Part shown: positions 60,061-64,000 of the stretch, piece by piece
Layout of the letters: every line of letters starts with the position of its first letter
How positions within the stretch are numbered: the first letter of the stretch is position 1
Assembly: GCA_028285445.1 (NCBI GenBank)
Contig: JANQPQ010000056.1
Span: 186,001 to 250,000, forward strand
Length of the DNA stretch: 64,000 nucleotides
Direction of reading: 5' to 3'
Origin: Cyclobacteriaceae bacterium
Lineage (GTDB): Bacteria; Bacteroidota; Bacteroidia; Cytophagales; Cyclobacteriaceae
Made by a program: the position numbers and the translations under genes
The notes under the pieces: model-generated
Told to the model about the DNA's origin: nothing
Seen by the model: the letters and a program-made list of their open reading frames with translations, nothing else
Database searches by the model: none

Positions 60061-61212
60061 TTAGAGCAGCCCAAAAAGGAATATCGTAAGTAATCCCCAA
60101 CTAGTACCGGAAACCATACTCAATATTGCCAACACGATGGCGTGCGGCATCAGCTCCTTCTTGTAGGCGGATGTTACGGCCGGAGCCGTGGAAATGCCTC
60201 CGAGATTAGCCATACTACCGATGGCAACCCAGGCAATATTGGTTTTGAGCAATCGGGCTGTTAAAAGCATAAATACAAAATGAAGTACCAGCCAGATCAA
60301 TACCAGTATTATCAGGTTGAAGGGTAAGGACAGGTTAGCGAAATTCAGCTTTAACCCCAGTATAGCCATTATCAGAACTATAGAGAAACCAGCCAGCTTC
60401 AATACCAATTTGTGATTCCAAATAGGAATGAGGTTTCCCAGCAGGAGCCCTACAATGGATAGTACTACCACCGACATTAAAAAAGACATAGGTATAAAAT
60501 AAGTGAGAATCATTATGGCCAGAATGGTGCCCAGGGTTACCACATTTATCACTTGCTTACTGGTGTCACCTGCCATCACAGGTGGTTCCACAATCGGGAA
60601 CTCGGAATCAATGCCCCAGGCTTTGTTGAGTTTATCGCTTCTTTTTATGAATTGAAACATGAGGATAGTCCAGATGTTTACAAGGATGTTGTCAAGTACG
60701 AGGATAGATAAAAACAAGGCCTCCGGAGTTTCTGCTAACTCCTTCAACACCAGTTGGCTGGTACTGCCACCGATCCAGCCACCTACAATCGGAGCCAGCC
60801 CTTTCCAGTAGGAATTATCCAGGAACAACTCATTATTTGTAGGGTCTATAGCACCAAAAATCACCACTAATAGTACTGGCAAAGTGGCAATAACCAGAGA
60901 GCCGACTACAAATACTATAATGGGCTTCACACCAACGATTTTTAGTTGTTTGAAAGAAAGCGCACTCATCACCGTTAAGATTGTAAACGGAATTATCCAG
61001 GACCGGCTAAGGTCATGAAGCAATACTCCAGAAAGGTCTGTGTTGAAGGCGTGGGTGAAAGCAGCGGGAATAACGTAGGCGAAGAGTATGGCAGGAAACC
61101 AATCCAATATCAGTTTTATCGTCCTGTTTTCTACCTTACCGATCCAAAGAACAAATACCACAGTTGCCAAAACAAGAACAGTGGCTGTTAGTAGCAAGCC
61201 CAGGTCACTCAT
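60061..61212 (-). CDS. DUF819 family membrane protein
   Basis: A 383-residue protein with about eleven membrane helices. The GGWIGGSTSQLVLKE and GSMANLGGISTAPAVTSAYKKELMPHA motifs are those of DUF819 transport-like proteins, distant relatives of sodium-solute symporters. It overlaps the peptidase-like gene by 8 bases, so it may carry the product or substrate of that enzyme. Confidence 0.9.
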   Translation of the reverse strand: MSDLGLLLTATVLVLATVVFVLWIGKVENRTIKLILDWFPAILFAYVIPAAFTHAFNTDLSGVLLHDLSRSWIIPFTILTVMSALSFKQLKIVGVKPIIVFVVGSLVIATLPVLLVVIFGAIDPTNNELFLDNSYWKGLAPIVGGWIGGSTSQLVLKELAETPEALFLSILVLDNILVNIWTILMFQFIKRSDKLNKAWGIDSEFPIVEPPVMAGDTSKQVINVVTLGTILAIMILTYFIPMSFLMSVVVLSIVGLLLGNLIPIWNHKLVLKLAGFSIVLIMAILGLKLNFANLSLPFNLIILVLIWLVLHFVFMLLTARLLKTNIAWVAIGSMANLGGISTAPAVTSAYKKELMPHAIVLAILSMVSGTSWGLLTIFLFGLL

Positions 61213-62722
61213 ATTTTTGTGTTAGAATACCCAGACACATTTTTAGGCCTTCGTGGAAGTTACCAACTCGTAGGTTTTCATTTGGGGCATGAATGCTATT
61301 GTCAGGATTCGGAATTCTCACCGAAATGGCGGGTATACCCAAGGTATTTATAAAAGGAGCAATGGGTTGCGAACCTCCAGTTGCTTGCATACGAATGTAG
61401 TTGCCTTCACCAAATACATGCTCGAGGGCGGCACCGAGCCAATCGCCAAGCGGGGAATTCATTGGTGTTCTAAAGGGTAAAGAACCTGATCGGGATTCAA
61501 TCTTGATTAGTTTTCTGTGCTGCTTCCTGTCCTCATCGCTCGGATCTTTATCTAGCACATGATACCCCTTGGATTTAATGAATTCCGTTACTAACTCGAT
61601 CTGCCTTTGAGCTGGTGTTTCGGGTACCAGGCGCATGTCAATTTCAGCCAGTGCTTCTGACGGAATTATCGTTCGCACTTCGTCTTCTACCCAGGCCGCC
61701 CTCAAACCTCTAACATTCAAAGATGGATACTGCAATGCCTCCTGGTAGGTACCACCAACCATTTCTGGCTGTGCGATTCCCAAAGTTTCAAGCAGCTCTT
61801 TTCGATTTTCAGGCACTGCATTGATAATCTGCTTTCGCTCTTCATCCATAACGATACCATCATAGTAGCCTGGTATCAGCACCCTGCCCTCCTCATCTTT
61901 CATCGCTGCCAACAATCTCGAAAGTTCAAAAACAGGGTTTGGAGCATAATTTCCATACTGGCCTGAATGCAAATTCTTCCTGGCTCCATAAACAGTCAGT
62001 TTCATCGTTGCTATTCCTCTTGCCCCAAACATTAAGGTCGGCATGTTTCCGGGTGGGCGGGTACCATCCATAATAAGCATAGCCTCAGCAGCAAACTTAT
62101 CGCGATTGGCTTCCACTAAAGCAGGCAAAGTTGGAGATCCCAGCTCTTCCTGAAAATCCATTATAACCTTGATATTAAAATTTGGATTAATCTTTTGAGT
62201 ATTGAGAATACGAAGAGTCTGCAGGAAAGCCACCGCAGGGCCCTTCGAATCAGAGGCCGAGCGCGCGAATATCTTCCAGTCCGGATTCCAATCTTTTTCT
62301 AATAGCTCCCAGGAGATTTCTTCGCAATTGTCGTTACTACAATCTTTAAGTACCGGAATAAAGGGACTCTGCTGAAACCATTCAGAAGAATCTACTGGCT
62401 GTCCATCAATTTGCAGGTAGAACAGTATGGTTGGCGCTTTCTTTCTGTAGATTTTTTGAGCTAGCACATGCTTAATACCTGCTGACATCAGCACCTCAGT
62501 CTCAAATCCTATAGATTCAAATTCCCGCTGGCACCAGGCCACATTGAGGTCGATATTTTGCACTACCCTTCCATAATTGGGAATCTTGAGAAAATCTCTT
62601 AAAGTACTTAGGCCTTCCAAGAAATTCTCATCTGCCAGTTGATCTATCTTTTCCTTCTTGAGGCTTTGGGCCGAAGCAATAGAATATATCAGGGTCAGGG
62701 TTAATGTTAGCATTAATCTCAT
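61205..62722 (-). CDS. M20-family metallohydrolase, secreted, one zinc ligand changed
   Basis: The ATG at 62722 gives a clean signal peptide (about 1-19); a TTG at 62737 lies just before it. The 505-residue product has the M20 marks ASDSKGPAVAF, QEELGSPTLP, IMDGTRPP, LHSGQYGNYAPNP and a late His in SIHAPNE. The first zinc ligand motif, usually GHxD, reads LQID here (Gln104, Asp106), so one ligand is lost. It may be a peptidase or deacylase with an altered metal site, or a non-catalytic member. It is the first gene in an operon with the DUF819 gene. Confidence 0.88.
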   Translation of the reverse strand: MRLMLTLTLTLIYSIASAQSLKKEKIDQLADENFLEGLSTLRDFLKIPNYGRVVQNIDLNVAWCQREFESIGFETEVLMSAGIKHVLAQKIYRKKAPTILFYLQIDGQPVDSSEWFQQSPFIPVLKDCSNDNCEEISWELLEKDWNPDWKIFARSASDSKGPAVAFLQTLRILNTQKINPNFNIKVIMDFQEELGSPTLPALVEANRDKFAAEAMLIMDGTRPPGNMPTLMFGARGIATMKLTVYGARKNLHSGQYGNYAPNPVFELSRLLAAMKDEEGRVLIPGYYDGIVMDEERKQIINAVPENRKELLETLGIAQPEMVGGTYQEALQYPSLNVRGLRAAWVEDEVRTIIPSEALAEIDMRLVPETPAQRQIELVTEFIKSKGYHVLDKDPSDEDRKQHRKLIKIESRSGSLPFRTPMNSPLGDWLGAALEHVFGEGNYIRMQATGGSQPIAPFINTLGIPAISVRIPNPDNSIHAPNENLRVGNFHEGLKMCLGILTQKYE

Positions 62723-62891
62723 GGGGGAAGTTAGCAAACTTTGAATTATCCTTTCTCGCTAATGTTTTCATACTAGTAAGCCTGGATTAAAGACTTGTGT
62801 TTGAAGTTGACACTTGGGTTTGCTAGTTTAGCCTCAGACTATTGTCGCTGAACTACTATTCAGACTATATGATGGTCCCCGGGAATCAGGT

Positions 62892-63455
62892 ATGATCAAC
62901 TTTAGTAAGAAAACCACAACAGTGTTGAGTATGCTATCAGCGATAGGGCTAGTACTCAGCCTATACTTCCATATCAAGGCTTTATTGGGTATTCCCACAG
63001 AGAATACTAACACCCTTTACCTTACTCTCGGACTGGGGTTATTTTTTGTATGGCTACCAACTGTACTTTCATTGAAGCAGAGACCTGAATTCAAGGAAGG
63101 AGGCTTTTCAAACCTGAAACATCCAGGCAAGTTCTGGAAAGCAATATTTAAGGGAACCCCCAAACTGATTGCAGCAATCTCCATTTTCTTTTTCGTCTAT
63201 GCAATGGTCAATTTTCTACTATTCATGGCCGAAGCTCTTGAGGGTGCACCTCAAATTATTGATGGAAAATATGTAATTAACAATCATGGAGAAATAACAG
63301 AGATTAGTCAACAAGAATATAAAAATGCCAAAGCCAACGAAATCAGAGGGTTCTCCGGGCATTGGATGGCTTTTTATGCTGTAGCCATGGGGATTCTCTA
63401 TCCCCGAAAAGAGAATGAGAGTGACAGCGACCCCACTACCGCCGATCTAACCTAA
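62892..63455 (+). CDS. Small membrane protein of unknown function
   Basis: A 187-residue protein with four membrane helices (about 9-28, 40-58, 90-113, 158-172) and a short loop before the last helix. The segment EIRGFSGHWMAFYAVAMGILYP is reminiscent of other Bacteroidota membrane proteins. Its stop shares a base with the start of the Crp/Fnr gene (TAATG at 63453-63457), so the two are coupled. Confidence 0.65.
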   Translation: MINFSKKTTTVLSMLSAIGLVLSLYFHIKALLGIPTENTNTLYLTLGLGLFFVWLPTVLSLKQRPEFKEGGFSNLKHPGKFWKAIFKGTPKLIAAISIFFFVYAMVNFLLFMAEALEGAPQIIDGKYVINNHGEITEISQQEYKNAKANEIRGFSGHWMAFYAVAMGILYPRKENESDSDPTTADLT

Positions 63456-64000
63456 TGCTCCAAGAATTCTTCAATCAGTATGGCACGATTACGAGCGCTG
63501 ATCTTGACAGTGTCTCGTCGATTGCCAGGAAAGTAACTTTTAAAAAGGGGAATTTTCTATTGGCTGAAGGAGGCACTTGTAGCAATTTCCATATTGTAAT
63601 CTCTGGCTGCGTGCGACTGTATTTTCTCAATGACGATCTCGATATCTCCGTCTGGTTTTCATTTGGTGGCAATTCTGCCATAGAGCTTCATAGTTACATC
63701 AATCAAAGTAGTTCAGAGTACTTCCTGGAATGTATTGAAGACACCCAAGTTTTAAGCATTCCAAAAGCCCAACTAGATTCCCTTTGCGAATCAAATGGAG
63801 CTATTGACAAACTTCTTAGATTGTATTGGCAGGATGTGGTCCAGATGTTAATTGGCCGAATGACCAGTTTGCAAAAGTACTCTGCTGAAGAACGTTATCT
63901 GCAACTGCTGGCAGACACTGACTACCTCAATCGAATTCCTCAGAAATACCTCGCTTCATATATTGGAGTAACACCCACCTCATTGAGCCGAATTCGCCGG
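63455..64000 (+). CDS. Crp/Fnr-family regulator, 3' end cut by the window
   Basis: The frame from the ATG at 63455 stays open to base 64000. It has a cyclic-nucleotide-binding type domain (about 5-125; VTFKKGNFLLAEGGTCSNFHIVISGCVRLYF) and the beginning of the C-terminal HTH (IPQKYLASYIGVTPTSLSRIRR). The phosphate-binding cassette of true CRP is not obvious, so it may not bind cAMP. The last residues lie outside the window. Confidence 0.85.
   Translation, partial: MLQEFFNQYGTITSADLDSVSSIARKVTFKKGNFLLAEGGTCSNFHIVISGCVRLYFLNDDLDISVWFSFGGNSAIELHSYINQSSSEYFLECIEDTQVLSIPKAQLDSLCESNGAIDKLLRLYWQDVVQMLIGRMTSLQKYSAEERYLQLLADTDYLNRIPQKYLASYIGVTPTSLSRIRR

Noticed and set aside
1-64000. CRISPR array, rRNA, tRNA, IS transposase or integrase gene
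   Set aside because: No regularly spaced direct repeats, no RNA gene signatures and no DDE or tyrosine recombinase motif were seen on reading both strands; short or diverged cases could have been missed without tools.

Overview
The window looks like chromosomal DNA of a Bacteroidota bacterium, most likely a marine Cytophagales relative of Roseivirga, Fulvivirga or Reichenbachiella. The signs are many short lipoproteins with SC-type lipoboxes, LytTR two-component pairs, TPR-linked HisKA_2 kinases, PD40 beta-propellers, a menaquinone gene (menB), TTG and GTG starts without strong Shine-Dalgarno sequences, and moderately low GC. The family assignment is inference. No rRNA, tRNA, CRISPR array, integrase or transposase was seen.

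Left part (1-7.5 kb): a PD-(D/E)XK nuclease-like gene cut by the window edge, then a minus-strand operon of two paralogous TPR histidine kinases and one LytTR regulator, then two divergent PD40 propeller genes. Middle part (7.6-27 kb): a patchwork of mostly single, plus-strand, unrelated genes (NTF2-like lipoprotein, HEXXH protease, class III cyclase, PDZ membrane protein, PfkB kinase, HEAT repeats, SLATT-like membrane protein, many unknowns). Long related non-coding elements with hairpins separate many of them. Between 8.2 and 12.5 kb the two ends of consecutive gene units carry short complementary core sites ending in GTT and AAC, as integron gene cassettes do, so this stretch may be an integrase-less cassette array. 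It is the most interesting region. An embedded LytTR/LytS pair stands divergent to two secreted esterases; the second esterase carries an apparent frameshift.

Around 27-29 kb is a DUF4157 protein of the kind linked to extracellular contractile injection systems, without any eCIS structural gene nearby. From 30 to 46 kb come ordinary regulator and enzyme pairs (SDR/LysR, membrane LytTR/MORN/PAP2, DinB/VOC/AraC), a fusion of VOC, two cytochrome c domains and rhodanese next to a DsrE-like protein, a subtilase, and a PadR/membrane operon with a perfect 17-bp inverted-repeat operator.

The right part (46-64 kb) is mostly plus-strand housekeeping and accessory genes: HAD, menB, metallophosphoesterase, WYL regulator, VOC, gamma-glutamylcyclotransferase-like, GNAT, an ankyrin-PD40 fusion, an AraC/NTF2/hydrolase cluster, a transglutaminase-like protein and YdeI. 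It ends with a minus-strand DUF819 transporter/M20 hydrolase pair and a Crp/Fnr regulator cut by the window end. Product calls rest on motif reading only; no database search was possible.
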